Assembly (NCBI GenBank): GCA_025057155.1
Contig: JANWYD010000014.1
Location: 1 to 64,000, forward strand
Direction of reading: 5' to 3'
DNA length: 64,000 bases
Origin: Chloroflexaceae bacterium
GTDB lineage: Bacteria > Chloroflexota > Chloroflexia > Chloroflexales > Chloroflexaceae
Shown here: piece after piece, positions 28,029 through 36,480 of the stretch
How the letters are laid out: each line of letters starts with the position of its first letter
Position numbering within the stretch: position 1 is the stretch's first letter
Notes under the pieces: model-generated
Database searches by the model: none
The model's input: the letters and a program-made list of their open reading frames with translations, nothing else
Told to the model about the DNA's origin: nothing
Translations under genes and position numbers: made by a program

Positions 28029-28994
28029 TCAGGATGCCTGCTGCTCGCGTCGCTGGCCAAGCTGATTACCGGCGTTCGTGTTGTTGGCTTTGTAGCCGTT
28101 GCCGCGCACGATTTCGGCGTAGCGGCGGGTGCTGCGCGGATCGCGATGGCCAAGGATGCGCCGGACCACCTGTTCAGGATAGAAGGCGATCAGCTCGGCA
28201 GCGGCGGTGTGGCGCAGATGGTGCAGCGTATAGCGGGGCACCTCCTTGCCGTCCACCACGTCCACCAGGCGCGCCTGCTTGCATACCTGCACCCAGCGGC
28301 GATGGAGCGTGTCATAGGAAGCGCGATTGCCGCGCGACGACTGGAACAGCGGCGTATCGGGCGACACATCATCGCCTAACTCGCGCAGCCAGCTCCGCAG
28401 GCCGCGCAGACTGCGGGGCATGGCGTCTGGCGTGAGCACCACCATGCGCTTGGTGCCGCTCTTGCTGTCCTGCACCAGCAGCACTTCGCGCCCTGGTTCG
28501 AGGATCACGTCGCCGACGTTGAGGTTCAGCACCTCATCGGTACGAACGCCAATCTCGCGCAGCAGGGTGAAGATCAGACGGTAGGGTTGCGGGCTGGCGT
28601 TAATCGCGGCGTCAAGCGCTCGCCGTTCGGCTTCGCTGGCAATTGGTTGCGGGCGATGCTCGGCGTGGTAGCGCACCCCCACGCGTTCAACCGGGTTGCT
28701 GGTCACATATCCCTGGCTCAGCGCCCAGCGGAAAAAGCGGCCCAGACTGGCAATGCGCCGGTTCGTGGTGCCCGGTTGTTCGTTCCGACTTTCCAGAAAC
28801 GCCTTGATGTCGCTGGTAGCGATCTCCTCCAGCGGCATGGTGAGCGTCGCCGCAGCCGTGCGCAGATCACACCGGTACGATGTGATCGTGTTGGCACTCA
28901 GCCCATGTTCGCGCTGAATATCGCTCAGGAACGTTTCCAGTTCACTGGCGATCGTGCGCGACCCGGGCTCGCTCGGGCTATCGCTGTTGGACAT
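28029..28994 (-). CDS. Tyrosine recombinase (XerC/D-like integrase)
   Basis: A 321-residue site-specific recombinase. The N-terminal SAM-like core-binding domain spans about residues 15-105 and the catalytic domain 115-300. All catalytic residues are visible: Arg151 (GVRTDE), Lys178 (QDSKSG), His258-x-x-Arg261 (LHHLRH), His283 (LGHRDP) and nucleophile Tyr292 (STRRYAEI). The start is preceded by AAAGGAGGG. It may be a chromosomal Xer homologue or a remnant integrase of a mobile element; no cargo, tRNA or direct-repeat att sites are visible, and the 29.2-29.9 kb gap beside it is filled with repeats. Confidence 0.92.
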   Translation of the reverse strand: MSNSDSPSEPGSRTIASELETFLSDIQREHGLSANTITSYRCDLRTAAATLTMPLEEIATSDIKAFLESRNEQPGTTNRRIASLGRFFRWALSQGYVTSNPVERVGVRYHAEHRPQPIASEAERRALDAAINASPQPYRLIFTLLREIGVRTDEVLNLNVGDVILEPGREVLLVQDSKSGTKRMVVLTPDAMPRSLRGLRSWLRELGDDVSPDTPLFQSSRGNRASYDTLHRRWVQVCKQARLVDVVDGKEVPRYTLHHLRHTAAAELIAFYPEQVVRRILGHRDPRSTRRYAEIVRGNGYKANNTNAGNQLGQRREQQAS

Positions 28995-29021
28995 GGTCGC
29001 CCTCCTTTAGCACCGCGGATG

Positions 29022-29210
29022 CTAGCTTTCCTCTGTATTCGCACGGCGCCGCTGCCGTAACAAGGCTTGCTCCTGAAACTGATCGGCATCTGCCTGGCGC
29101 ACGTTCCGGAGTGCGTCGGTACGATCAGGCTGGCGAAGGATGCCGCCCGTGCGTGGAACGATGCCCATCGGCAGTGCGGCGAGCGCGAGCTTCGGTTCCG
29201 CAGCGGTCAT
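29022..29210 (-). CDS. Small hypothetical ORF upstream of the recombinase
   Basis: A 62-residue, Arg/Gln-rich frame (starting MTAAEPKLALAALP) that ends 27 bases before the recombinase start on the same strand, and lies just downstream of an extended -10 at 29270. No family is recognised and no Shine-Dalgarno is seen. It could be a small partner of the recombinase or merely leader sequence. Confidence 0.3.
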   Translation of the reverse strand: MTAAEPKLALAALPMGIVPRTGGILRQPDRTDALRNVRQADADQFQEQALLRQRRRANTEES

Positions 29211-29269
29211 CAACCGCAGTGGAGGTGCGCAGCCGCGTTGTTCTAGCGCAAGTGCTGACCCTGTTTTGC

Positions 29270-29278
29270 ATTATAGCA
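29270..29278 (-). promoter_or_regulatory. Extended -10 promoter of the recombinase transcript
   Basis: On the minus strand TGCTATAAT lies in an AT-rich patch (29252-29330) unusual for this genome. The flanking GTTTTGC...GCAAAAAC can also form a short hairpin overlapping the box. Confidence 0.55.
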
Positions 29279-29411
29279 AAAACTACGACACATTTCTAGT
29301 TCTAAGTTGTGAATATTTAGACTTCATCCATCTGCCGGGCGCCGGATTATTGGCGACCCCCTGGGTGCAACCCCTGGGGTTGGGCTGGGGGAGATCCTCG
29401 CAAGAGCAGCT

Positions 29412-29505
29412 TCTCGTGGACGCTGGCGAATAGAAGAGCGGCACGACGGTTTCATAGGCGCTTCCGCCGAAATTCATGCCGCATGTGTCCGCGCGAACCT
29501 GGTGT
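29412..29505. repeat. Family D inverted-repeat element, copy 2 (left-truncated)
   Basis: Aligns with 12593-12683 over most of its length (shared blocks include AGGCGCTTCCGCCGA and GAACCTGGT). The left terminal repeat is missing. It lies in the 710-bp gap 29214-29924, which otherwise holds an AT-rich patch and a family A element. Confidence 0.6.
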
Positions 29506-29651
29506 CAATAGGAGCGGGGGTCTCGATTGCTTCCTGCATTCCCAATCGTACCTGACAACTCGCCCGAATTGACGCGTCGCGGCCTTTGTGTTACGGTGAA
29601 AAGGAAGGGGGCGCCGCTACCTGCCACAGTTCGGAGGGATGGGTTGCCCTT

Positions 29652-29822
29652 CTCAAGTGTAGGGTTTTTCCGGCGCATGCTCGCGTCGCATTCGCCATCT
29701 GGGGCATTGGGACGCCCAGCTCCCCCCTCTCCCGCGAGCGGGAGAGGGGGGCGGGGGGTGAGGATCGCAAGCGCATTAGAATGCCGAAAACCCCTGCTCG
29801 CTCGAAAAGCCCTACACCTGAG
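29652..29822. repeat. Family A element, copy 3
   Basis: A 171-bp copy from CTCAAGTGTAGGGTTTTTC to GAAAAGCCCTACACCTGAG, so its ends are nearly perfect inverted repeats. It lies about 100 bp upstream of the ferredoxin gene; its flanks are not clearly family E, unlike the other copies. Confidence 0.8.
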
Positions 29823-29924
29823 AGGTGGGCTGCCCCGGCAGGGTCGTGGGAAAACCTGGTTTCCCCATACCCCTCCAGTCGCCTTTATTACTTGTGTCGT
29901 TCTGGATGCGATGGAGTTGCAGTT

Positions 29925-30296
29925 ATGCCGAAGCTGACCGTGGAAGGAAAGACGCTCGAGGTGCCGGTCGGAAAGCGTCTGGTGCTGGCGATCGAGGAAG
30001 CGGGAGTGGAGATCGGGCACCGTTGCGGAGGCTATGCTCGTTGCACGACCTGCCGGGTGGTGTTTGCGGAAGGTGAACCGGCCACGATGACCCGCGCCGA
30101 ATACGAGAAACTCACCGAGCGCGAATTGTTTGGCCAGTACCGCCTGGCCTGCCAGATTGTCTGCGACCACGACATGGCTATTGCCGAAGTGAGCATGACG
30201 CGGGAGAACCAGGGCTGGACCGACACCGGTCCTGCGCCCGAGGCCACGGTGACGCCCGAGGCAGTGTTTTACCCTGTTGAAGAGTTAAAGTCCTGA
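29925..30296 (+). CDS. 2Fe-2S ferredoxin
   Basis: A 123-residue electron carrier with a plant-type ferredoxin fold. The cluster ligands are Cys34, Cys40 and Cys43 (RCGGYARCTTC) and a fourth Cys at 76 or 80 (LACQIVC). The C-terminal extension (about 35 residues past the core) is acidic and Pro/Thr-rich. The start at 29925 is chosen by homology to the fold's first strand (MPKLTVEGKTLEVPVG); a weak GGAG lies upstream, and the long open frame before it runs through repeat DNA. The electron partner is not evident. Confidence 0.9.
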   Translation: MPKLTVEGKTLEVPVGKRLVLAIEEAGVEIGHRCGGYARCTTCRVVFAEGEPATMTRAEYEKLTERELFGQYRLACQIVCDHDMAIAEVSMTRENQGWTDTGPAPEATVTPEAVFYPVEELKS

Positions 30297-30566
30297 GCGG
30301 CAGAGCGCTTCGCGCCGAGCGTGCTTCTGGGAAGGCTTTGCCCTCCCGATGTTTTTGGCCCATGCATTACGCACAAGTTGGAAGGGGGCGTTCAGCTCCC
30401 GACCTGTCTGCCTGTCTAGACTGTCAGGGACCACCGGCCGGTCGCCCCTGCCGGTTTACTCGGACACGCCCACCGCTCTGCCGACGCCAGCGGAACAGCG
30501 TGTATGAAGCGCCGTGACATGTGGGCAAGGCATAGGTGTTTTTTGGCCGGAACGCGCAGCGTTGCA

Positions 30567-31322
30567 CTAGCGCTGTAGTTCCTGCTGGATTAGCTCCTCA
30601 AACACCCGGAATGGCATAGCGCCACGCAGCAACTGGCCGTTAACCAGGAAGTTGGGCGTGGAGTTGACGCCGAAGCGCGTGGCGGCGGCCTGTTCGTTCT
30701 CAATTTGCCGCAGCGTTGCCGGATCATCGAGGCAGGCGCCAAAGGCGGCGCCGTCAAGTCCCAGTTCGCCGGCAAACTCGATGAACACGTCGCGGTCGCG
30801 TCTGGGCACGCCGCCCCACTCTTCTTGATGGGTTTCAAAGAGGCGTTCATACATAGGCCAGAACTGCCCCTGAGCGGCGGCGCACTGGCCCGCCGCGGCC
30901 GCCAGAGTGGCCGAGGGGTGGATGTCGGCCAGGGGGAAGTCGCGCGCGACGAAGCGGGCCGCGCCGGTTTGCACGTAGGTTTCGATAATCTGCGGGCGCG
31001 TTTCGCGGAAGAACCGCTGGCAAAACGGGCACTCGTAGTCGGTGAACTCGATGATCAGCACCGGCGCGTCGGGATTGCCGAGGGCGCGCGGGTCATCGGG
31101 GCGCAATTGCAGGACCTCGGCAATAGCGGGGGGCGGAGAGGTGGGCGCGGGTGTGGGCAGCAGCCCCGGATCGATTGGGGCCAGGGTAGGCCGCGCCTGG
31201 AGGGCGACGCTGGTTTGCATCTCCTCCAACGCTGAACGGGTAGGCGTTGGCGGCGCATAGGCGCCGCAGGCGGCGAGGAGCAGCCCGATGGCGACGAGCA
31301 GGACGCGGGTGAGCAGGCGCAC
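30567..31322 (-). CDS. DsbA/DsbG-type thioredoxin-fold lipoprotein
   Basis: A 251-residue exported lipoprotein with lipid-modified Cys19 (lipobox LAAC), a Pro-rich linker (45-66), then a DsbA-like thioredoxin domain with active site CPFC (Cys98, Cys101) in FTDYECPFCQRFF, a helical insertion, and the cis-Pro segment GVNSTPNFLVNGQLLRGA. It should make or isomerise disulfides outside the cell or take part in redox relay. It starts at GTG 31322 behind AAAGGAG at 6 bases. It lies divergent to the DUF4397 gene, with a decayed fragment between. Confidence 0.9.
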   Translation of the reverse strand: MRLLTRVLLVAIGLLLAACGAYAPPTPTRSALEEMQTSVALQARPTLAPIDPGLLPTPAPTSPPPAIAEVLQLRPDDPRALGNPDAPVLIIEFTDYECPFCQRFFRETRPQIIETYVQTGAARFVARDFPLADIHPSATLAAAAGQCAAAQGQFWPMYERLFETHQEEWGGVPRRDRDVFIEFAGELGLDGAAFGACLDDPATLRQIENEQAAATRFGVNSTPNFLVNGQLLRGAMPFRVFEELIQQELQR

Positions 31323-31354
31323 ACGTAGCTCCTTTAGAATACGGCGTTGCGGGT

Positions 31355-31363
31355 ATTATAACA
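31355..31363 (-). promoter_or_regulatory. Extended -10 promoter of the DsbA-like gene
   Basis: On the minus strand TGTTATAAT gives a TGn-extended consensus -10, 33 bases upstream of the GTG start. No clear -35. Confidence 0.6.
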
Positions 31364-31407
31364 GATCGCTGTGCCATAGATGGCTCATCGGGACGGCTTC
31401 CAGGGCT

Positions 31408-31587
31408 GTTGCAGAGGCTCTGCAGTTGCGCCCCGATGACCCGATGCGACCTCCGCAGAGCCAGGCGCGACTCCGCATCGTCCACGCTGCGCCCTTTGCG
31501 CCTACCGTCGAGGGCAACCAGGCGCCTATCATCTCCACCACCGGCGGCCCGCCACTGGTGACAGGGCTTGACTATGGAGTAAACCAG
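31408..31587 (+). pseudogene. Fragment of a DUF4397-type gene
   Basis: The plus-strand reading gives ARLRIVHAAPFAPTVEGNQ (from 31465), very close to ARLRVLHAAPFAPGVRGQ in the intact DUF4397 protein downstream, then TGLDYGVNQ (to 31587), and no extended gene around it. Just before it (31408-31444) the DNA resembles, in inverted orientation, the part of the adjacent DsbA gene that encodes LQLRPDDP. This looks like debris of a duplication in the 443-bp gap. Confidence 0.55.
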
Positions 31588-31765
31588 GGCCGCCGGACAA
31601 CCAGAGACCCAGGGGCCACCGGCCAACCCGGTAGCCCCCCACTCGACAGAACGCGCTCCTGATCGTACCATAGAACGCCACGTGACTCGCCTCCAGGCAC
31701 GAGCAGGGCCAGGCGCCATGGTCGCGCCTGTCTCGCGCGCCGGTCTGGCAGCAAAGGAGCAGCGT

Positions 31766-33172
31766 ATGCCTCTGACATCCCTTCGCCGCTTTCTTGGCCT
31801 CATCGGGCGCCTGGCGGTCCTGCTGGCGCTGGCGGGTGCGCTGCCCGCAGTGCGCGCAGCGCCGCTGGCGGCAGCTCCGGCGCGCGTCGCCGTGCTGCAC
31901 GCCGCCCCGCTGGGTGGCGCCGCCCCGGTCACCGTCGCGCTGCGGATCGGCGGGATTGACACCATGATTGGCAGCGGCCTGCAATTCGCTGAACGGTTGC
32001 CGTACCGCGAGTTGCCCGCCGGAGTCTACCCCGTACTGGTCTTCCCTGGAGCGTTGACCCAGGAGCAACTGCCCGGCGCCACGCCGGTGCTGAGCGGCGC
32101 CGCCACCCTGCAAGCCGCCAGGGATCATACCCTGGTAATCGGCGGCGGGGCCAATGGCTTTCCCCTTGCCGTCTTCACCGTCACCGACAGCGCCGTTCCC
32201 CCTGCGCCCGGAACGGCGACCCTGCGCATGCTGCATGCTGCGCCGTTCGCCCCCGGCGCGGCGGCGACGGTTGATGTGGTGTATGAGAATGGGCAGGCTT
32301 TTCCGGGGTTGCTGAACATCGCCTTCGGGCAGGCGCCGGGGCCGCTCTCCGTGCCAGTGGGCCAGGCGCTAGATGTGAAGATCGTGCCGACGGGCCGGCC
32401 CGCCGCACCGCCGCTCCTCGATCTGCCGCCACGGGTGTTTGCCGCAGGTGAGGAGGTGGTACTGGCGGTGATCGGGGGCGCCGGCGGGCAACCGCTGCGT
32501 GTCATCGAGATTCCCCGCGAACGGCGTGTGCCGGCGCGTGTGCGTGTCCTGCACCTGGCACCCTTCGCCAGCGGGACGGCGCCGGTGCATGTGCGGGTGA
32601 ACGATACGCGGGTGCTGGAGAACCTGGCGTACTTCGCCCTGAGCGCCGAACTGCCCCTGGAAGAAGGCAGCTACCGGCTGGCCGTTGATCGTCCGGGGAC
32701 GCCGCCAGCGGAACTGGCCGGTCTTGAAGTGGAGCTGGAGCGAGGGCGCGGTTACACTGTCGCGGCGATTGGCGGCGCCAATGGCGCTCCGCTACGGCTG
32801 GTCTTGCTCCCCGACCTTGCCGAGACTCCGCCCTACGGCGCGCGATTGCGCGTGCTGCACGCGGCGCCGTTTGCGCCCGGCGTTCGCGGGCAACTCGATC
32901 TGCGCGACGAGCGCAACTTCATCTTCGGGGGGCAGGCGGAGATGCCCTTCGGCAGTGAGGCGCTGTTGACCGTTGACAGCGGCGTGTACCGGCTGCGCTT
33001 TACAGGACGTGGCGGAGGCGAGCCGGTCATTCATGCGCCGCTGCTCGTTCTTCCTGCTGGGCGCGGCACAACCCTTTTCGTCGCTGGCGACGGCGTTAAT
33101 CAGCCCTTCAATACTCTGGTGGCGCCAGAACTATTCGGCCAGCGGGTCTATCTTCCGCTGGTGCTGAAGTAG
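31766..33172 (+). CDS. Secreted DUF4397 repeat protein with C-terminal YLPLVLK
   Basis: A 468-residue exported protein: signal peptide (about residues 1-31), then four DUF4397-type beta-sandwich repeats. Each opens with a variant of ARVRVLHAAPFAPG (near residues 36, 152, 259 and 365) and carries a GGANG/AVIGGAGG loop. The chain ends in QRVYLPLVLK. DUF4397 domains occur in cell-surface proteins of unknown role; the YLPLV-type terminus is, as I recall, common on secreted Chloroflexota proteins and may be a sorting or anchoring signal. The ATG at 31766 follows AAAGGAG at 6 bases. No enzyme motifs are seen. Confidence 0.85.
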   Translation: MPLTSLRRFLGLIGRLAVLLALAGALPAVRAAPLAAAPARVAVLHAAPLGGAAPVTVALRIGGIDTMIGSGLQFAERLPYRELPAGVYPVLVFPGALTQEQLPGATPVLSGAATLQAARDHTLVIGGGANGFPLAVFTVTDSAVPPAPGTATLRMLHAAPFAPGAAATVDVVYENGQAFPGLLNIAFGQAPGPLSVPVGQALDVKIVPTGRPAAPPLLDLPPRVFAAGEEVVLAVIGGAGGQPLRVIEIPRERRVPARVRVLHLAPFASGTAPVHVRVNDTRVLENLAYFALSAELPLEEGSYRLAVDRPGTPPAELAGLEVELERGRGYTVAAIGGANGAPLRLVLLPDLAETPPYGARLRVLHAAPFAPGVRGQLDLRDERNFIFGGQAEMPFGSEALLTVDSGVYRLRFTGRGGGEPVIHAPLLVLPAGRGTTLFVAGDGVNQPFNTLVAPELFGQRVYLPLVLK

Positions 33173-33226
33173 CGCGGGGGTGGGGAAACGTAGTTGCCCC
33201 ATGCCCTTTTCCCTGTGCGGCGCTTT

Positions 33227-33257
33227 CCCCCCTCTCCACCGCAGGTGGAGAGGGGGG
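33227..33257. terminator. Bidirectional hairpin between convergent genes
   Basis: A perfect 14-bp stem (CCCCCCTCTCCACC and its complement) with loop GCA lies midway between the DUF4397 stop (33172) and the phoX stop (33276). Confidence 0.65.
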
Positions 33258-33275
33258 CAGGGAGAGGGTGCGGAC

Positions 33276-35204
33276 TCAGGTCCCAATTGGGCGGTTGTCG
33301 AACGCCTGGATGGTGATCACGCTCGGCCGGGGCAGGCCCACACGATCCGGCCAGGTGCTGATCGGCTTCTCGAAGGTGCCGCCCTCGCCGGGGTGCTGGA
33401 TGGCCAGGAAGAGCGTGCGGTTGTCGGGCGTGAACTCAGGGCCGCAGACCTCCGAGCCGGCGACGGAGGAGAAGAACTGCTGGAGGTTGCCCCGCTGCGG
33501 ACCCTGCACCGGCACCGCGAAGAGGCCGTCATTGTACTTGATGGCGCGAGCAGCCCCGTCGGTGGCAATCCACAGGTTGCCGGCATTGTCGAAGGTCACG
33601 TTGTCGGGAGCTCCTATCGGGCTGACCTTGCTCTTGTCGTAGCCGGCAAAATAGGTGGTGGGATCGCTGGGCAGGCCGGCGATGATGAACATCTCCCAGC
33701 GGAAGGTGGTGCTGGCGTAGTCGTTGTTGGTCTCGGTGATCTCAATGATGTGACCGGCCTCGTTCTTGGCGCGAGGATTGGCCTTGTCGGGGCCCGGCTG
33801 GCCCTCAGCGCCGCGGCGGGTGTTGTTGGTCAGCACCACGTAGATCTTCTTGGTGACCGGGTTCGGCTCCACGTCCTCAGGGCGGTCCATCTTGGTGGCG
33901 CCCAGGAGGTCGCCAGCACGGCGGGCGTTGATCACCACATCGGCCTGCGAGTTAAAGCCGTTCGCCGGGGTCAGCGGACCCTGCCCGAAGACCAGGGGCA
34001 GCCACTCGCCGGTGCCGTCATCGTTGAAGCGGGCCACGTAGAGGGTGCCGTCATCGAGCAGGTTCATATTCGCGGCCCGGTCATTGGGATTGTACTTGCC
34101 CCGGGTGACGAACTTATAGACATACTCGAAGACGGCATCGTCACCCATATAGGCCACCACGCGCCCATCGGGGGCGATGCCGATGGTCGCCGCCTCGTGG
34201 CGGAAGCGGCCCAGGGCGGTGCGCTTCACGGGGGTCATGTTCGGGTCGTAGGGGTCAACCTCAACCATCCAGCCGTGGCGGAAGGCCTCATTCGGCTCCT
34301 TGGCCACATCGAAGCGGCTGTGATACAGCTCCCAGCCGCGCTCGCTCTGTTCGGCGGGCATGCCGTAGCGGCGGTGAATGGCGAAGCGCGGGTCGTTCCT
34401 GTCGAACTTGCTGAGATTGCCGAAGTACTGGTGGAAATTCTCCTCGGCGGTCAGCACGGTGCCCCAGGGCGTCTTGCCGCCAGCGCAGTTGTTCAGCGTG
34501 CCGCGCACCACGGTGCCGGTGGGATCCTCGCTGGTCTGCATCAGTGGATGGCCGGCGGCGGGGCCGCTGATGCGCATCCGCGTCTCGCCGGTGATGCGGC
34601 GGTTGAAGGGCGAGTTGCGCACGTAGCTCCAGGTGCCGTCGGGGGCGCGCTGGATCTCCACCACCGACAGACCGTGAGCGGCGATGCCCACATCAACCTG
34701 GGTGCGTGTGGGCTTCTTTGGGTCGTAGTTGGGGAACATCAACTCCTCGTTGGTGTACTCATGATTCACCACGAGGAGGCCGCGGGTTGAGGAGTTGGAG
34801 CCGAGCGGCAGCGGGAAATACCCCACGAAGTCGCAGTTGTAGCCAAATTGCTGGCTCTGAGCCTCGGCGGTCTGCTCCCAGACATTGTGCACGGGGGCAG
34901 TGGCCGACAGCGGCTCACCCCAGCGGATCAGGGTGCGGGCGTAGTACCCCTCAGGCACCCTGACATCGTCAAAGTCTGGAGGCGTCGGTTCGACGCGGGC
35001 AAATTGCGGAGTGGTAACACGCTGCGCGGCGGCAGTCCCGGCGCCAAGGGCCGCCGAGCCGATGATCGCCACCGACGAGGCGATGGTGGCGCTCTTCAGC
35101 ACCTCGCGGCGGCTCAAGCGGCGCTCAAGAATCGTGCCGAAGGTTTCGCCAATCCCCTCCTCAGAGCGGACGATCCATTTGTCCTTCTCGTCGTGACCGC
35201 CCAT
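33276..35204 (-). CDS. phoX: PhoX-family alkaline phosphatase (DUF839), Tat-exported
   Basis: A 642-residue phosphatase. The N-terminus holds a twin-arginine signal (SRREVLKSATIASSVAI, residues about 31-47) ending AAAQ, so it is exported folded through Tat. PhoX enzymes use Ca2+/Fe3+ at the active site to release phosphate from organic esters. Family patterns include LVVNHEYTNEELMFP, NNCAGGKTPWGTVLTAEENFHQYFG and EVDPYDPNMTPVKRTALGRFRHEAA; the length is normal. The start at 35204 is behind AAGGAG. An AT-rich region with 11/12-bp direct repeats (35385-35407) lies upstream and may mediate phosphate control. Confidence 0.92.
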   Translation of the reverse strand: MGGHDEKDKWIVRSEEGIGETFGTILERRLSRREVLKSATIASSVAIIGSAALGAGTAAAQRVTTPQFARVEPTPPDFDDVRVPEGYYARTLIRWGEPLSATAPVHNVWEQTAEAQSQQFGYNCDFVGYFPLPLGSNSSTRGLLVVNHEYTNEELMFPNYDPKKPTRTQVDVGIAAHGLSVVEIQRAPDGTWSYVRNSPFNRRITGETRMRISGPAAGHPLMQTSEDPTGTVVRGTLNNCAGGKTPWGTVLTAEENFHQYFGNLSKFDRNDPRFAIHRRYGMPAEQSERGWELYHSRFDVAKEPNEAFRHGWMVEVDPYDPNMTPVKRTALGRFRHEAATIGIAPDGRVVAYMGDDAVFEYVYKFVTRGKYNPNDRAANMNLLDDGTLYVARFNDDGTGEWLPLVFGQGPLTPANGFNSQADVVINARRAGDLLGATKMDRPEDVEPNPVTKKIYVVLTNNTRRGAEGQPGPDKANPRAKNEAGHIIEITETNNDYASTTFRWEMFIIAGLPSDPTTYFAGYDKSKVSPIGAPDNVTFDNAGNLWIATDGAARAIKYNDGLFAVPVQGPQRGNLQQFFSSVAGSEVCGPEFTPDNRTLFLAIQHPGEGGTFEKPISTWPDRVGLPRPSVITIQAFDNRPIGT

Positions 35205-35384
35205 GACCTGGGTCTCCTTCTAGTGTCTGTCTTGCTCCGTAGGACGCACAAAACAGCGCTGCTGGCCTGTGGCCAGCAATGCCTTACAGTTCTGGCAACA
35301 CGGCCATCTGTTGTCCATGCGCTAGTACAATGGACGTGACGATGATAAGGGGCGAAAGTAAAATAAGTGTTATTAATTTTTTAG

Positions 35385-35407
35385 GGAATGATTAAGGAAT
35401 GACTTAA
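35385..35407. promoter_or_regulatory. Direct repeat in the AT-rich phoX-pfkB intergenic region
   Basis: GGAATGATTAA (35385) is followed immediately by GGAATGACTTAA (35396), repeats with an 11/12-bp period as in PhoB/PhoP boxes. The surrounding 35340-35420 is strikingly AT-rich for this genome. Other structures in the gap 35205-35508 are a hairpin GCTGGCC-TGT-GGCCAGC at 35261 and a dyad GTCCAT...ATGGAC at 35313-35335. Either divergent gene could be the target. Confidence 0.45.
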
Positions 35408-35508
35408 TCTTCATCTGTGCTGGTAGAGTAAACCTCTGGTTTGCTCCCCACCTGCCGACAGAGACCTGGGGAAATCAGGTTTTCCCGGTTCATATGAGGA
35501 GAAAGCCC

Positions 35509-36456
35509 GTGCTGCTTATCATCACGCCCAATCCGGCTCTAGATCGCACGATGGTGTTCCAGGGCCTGCGCCTCGGCGGAGTCTTCCGCACCGATGAGGT
35601 CATCGTCGCAGCAGGGGGCAAAGGGTTGAACGTGGCCCGCGCGGCGCGCACCCTGGGCCAGCCGGCGCTGGTCTGCGCCCCCCTCGGCGGGCTGACTGGC
35701 GATATGGTGGCTCGCCTGGCCGCCGCCGAGGGATTGGCGGGCCGCTGGACACGCCACCAGGCGGGGGAGACGCGCACCTGCGTGCTGGTGGTTGACCGCG
35801 AGGCCAGCGATGCCACTGCGCTGAACGAGTCCGGACCAATCTTTGCCCCCGCCGACTGGCATGCCTTTGCCGGCGATGTGCTGGCGGCGGCCTCCGGGTC
35901 CGCGCTTGCCGTGGTCTCTGGCAGCCTGCCCCGCGGAGTCGCGCCGGCAGACCTGGGCGCGTTGCTGGTCGATCTGGCCTCGCGCGGCTTGCAGGTGATA
36001 GTGGATACTAGCGGGCCGGCGCTGGAGGCGGCCCTGGCGACGCAGCCCTGGGGGGTAAAGGTGAATGGGCACGAGGCCGGGGCGGCGCTTGGTCGCCCGG
36101 TGAGCGATGTTCCAGCGGCGCTGGCGGCCCTGGCGACGCTCCGCGCGCAGGGCGTCAGCCTGGCGGCGGTCAGTCTGGGTGCGCTGGGCTGCGTTGCGGC
36201 CGATGCAAGCGGCGCCTGGTGGGCCCGCCCGCCCCGCATGCGCATCGTGAGCAGCGTGGGCAGCGGCGACTCGCTGCTGGCGGGCCTGGCTACCGGTCTG
36301 CTGCGTGGCATGAACCTGCCTGAGGCCCTGCGCCTGGGGGTGGCCTGCGGCGCCGCCGATGCCCTGACCATCGGCGGGGGCCGGTTTGACCTGCGCGAGG
36401 TGGAGAACCTGCGGGTGGCGGTGCATGTGGAGGCCAGGGGGATTGCGGATTTTTGA
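35509..36456 (+). CDS. PfkB-family hexose kinase (1-phosphofructokinase type)
   Basis: A 315-residue ribokinase-fold sugar kinase. The N-terminal IITPNPALDRTM, GGKGLNVARAA and the C-terminal ATP/anion-hole motif SSVGSGDSLLAGLATGL with catalytic Asp are intact. The IITPNPALD...GKGLNVAR form groups it with 1-phosphofructokinase, tagatose-6-phosphate kinase and 6-phosphofructokinase-2. The GTG at 35509 sits 6 bases past AGGAGA and is preferred; the ATG at 35494 overlaps that ribosome site and has none of its own. It is close to the sugar-phosphate genes downstream and could feed fructose-1,6-bisphosphate or tagatose-1,6-bisphosphate to the LacD-type aldolase. Confidence 0.87.
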   Translation: MLLIITPNPALDRTMVFQGLRLGGVFRTDEVIVAAGGKGLNVARAARTLGQPALVCAPLGGLTGDMVARLAAAEGLAGRWTRHQAGETRTCVLVVDREASDATALNESGPIFAPADWHAFAGDVLAAASGSALAVVSGSLPRGVAPADLGALLVDLASRGLQVIVDTSGPALEAALATQPWGVKVNGHEAGAALGRPVSDVPAALAALATLRAQGVSLAAVSLGALGCVAADASGAWWARPPRMRIVSSVGSGDSLLAGLATGLLRGMNLPEALRLGVACGAADALTIGGGRFDLREVENLRVAVHVEARGIADF

Positions 36457-36480
36457 TTTGGGATTTTGGATTTTGGATTG
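36455..36480. repeat. GATTTTG heptamer tract
   Basis: The tract starts in the TGA stop of the PfkB gene and runs through three and a half GATTTTG-like units. Confidence 0.7.

Noticed and set aside
22372..29822. Regularly recurring ~170-bp repeats considered as a CRISPR array or its relics.
   Set aside because: Repeats are far too long, dispersed over kilobases, differ in orientation and have no spacer structure; no cas genes.
28029..30296. Integrated mobile element bounded by attachment sites around the tyrosine recombinase.
   Set aside because: No tRNA gene, no flanking direct repeats and no phage or conjugation genes; the neighbours look like ordinary chromosomal genes.
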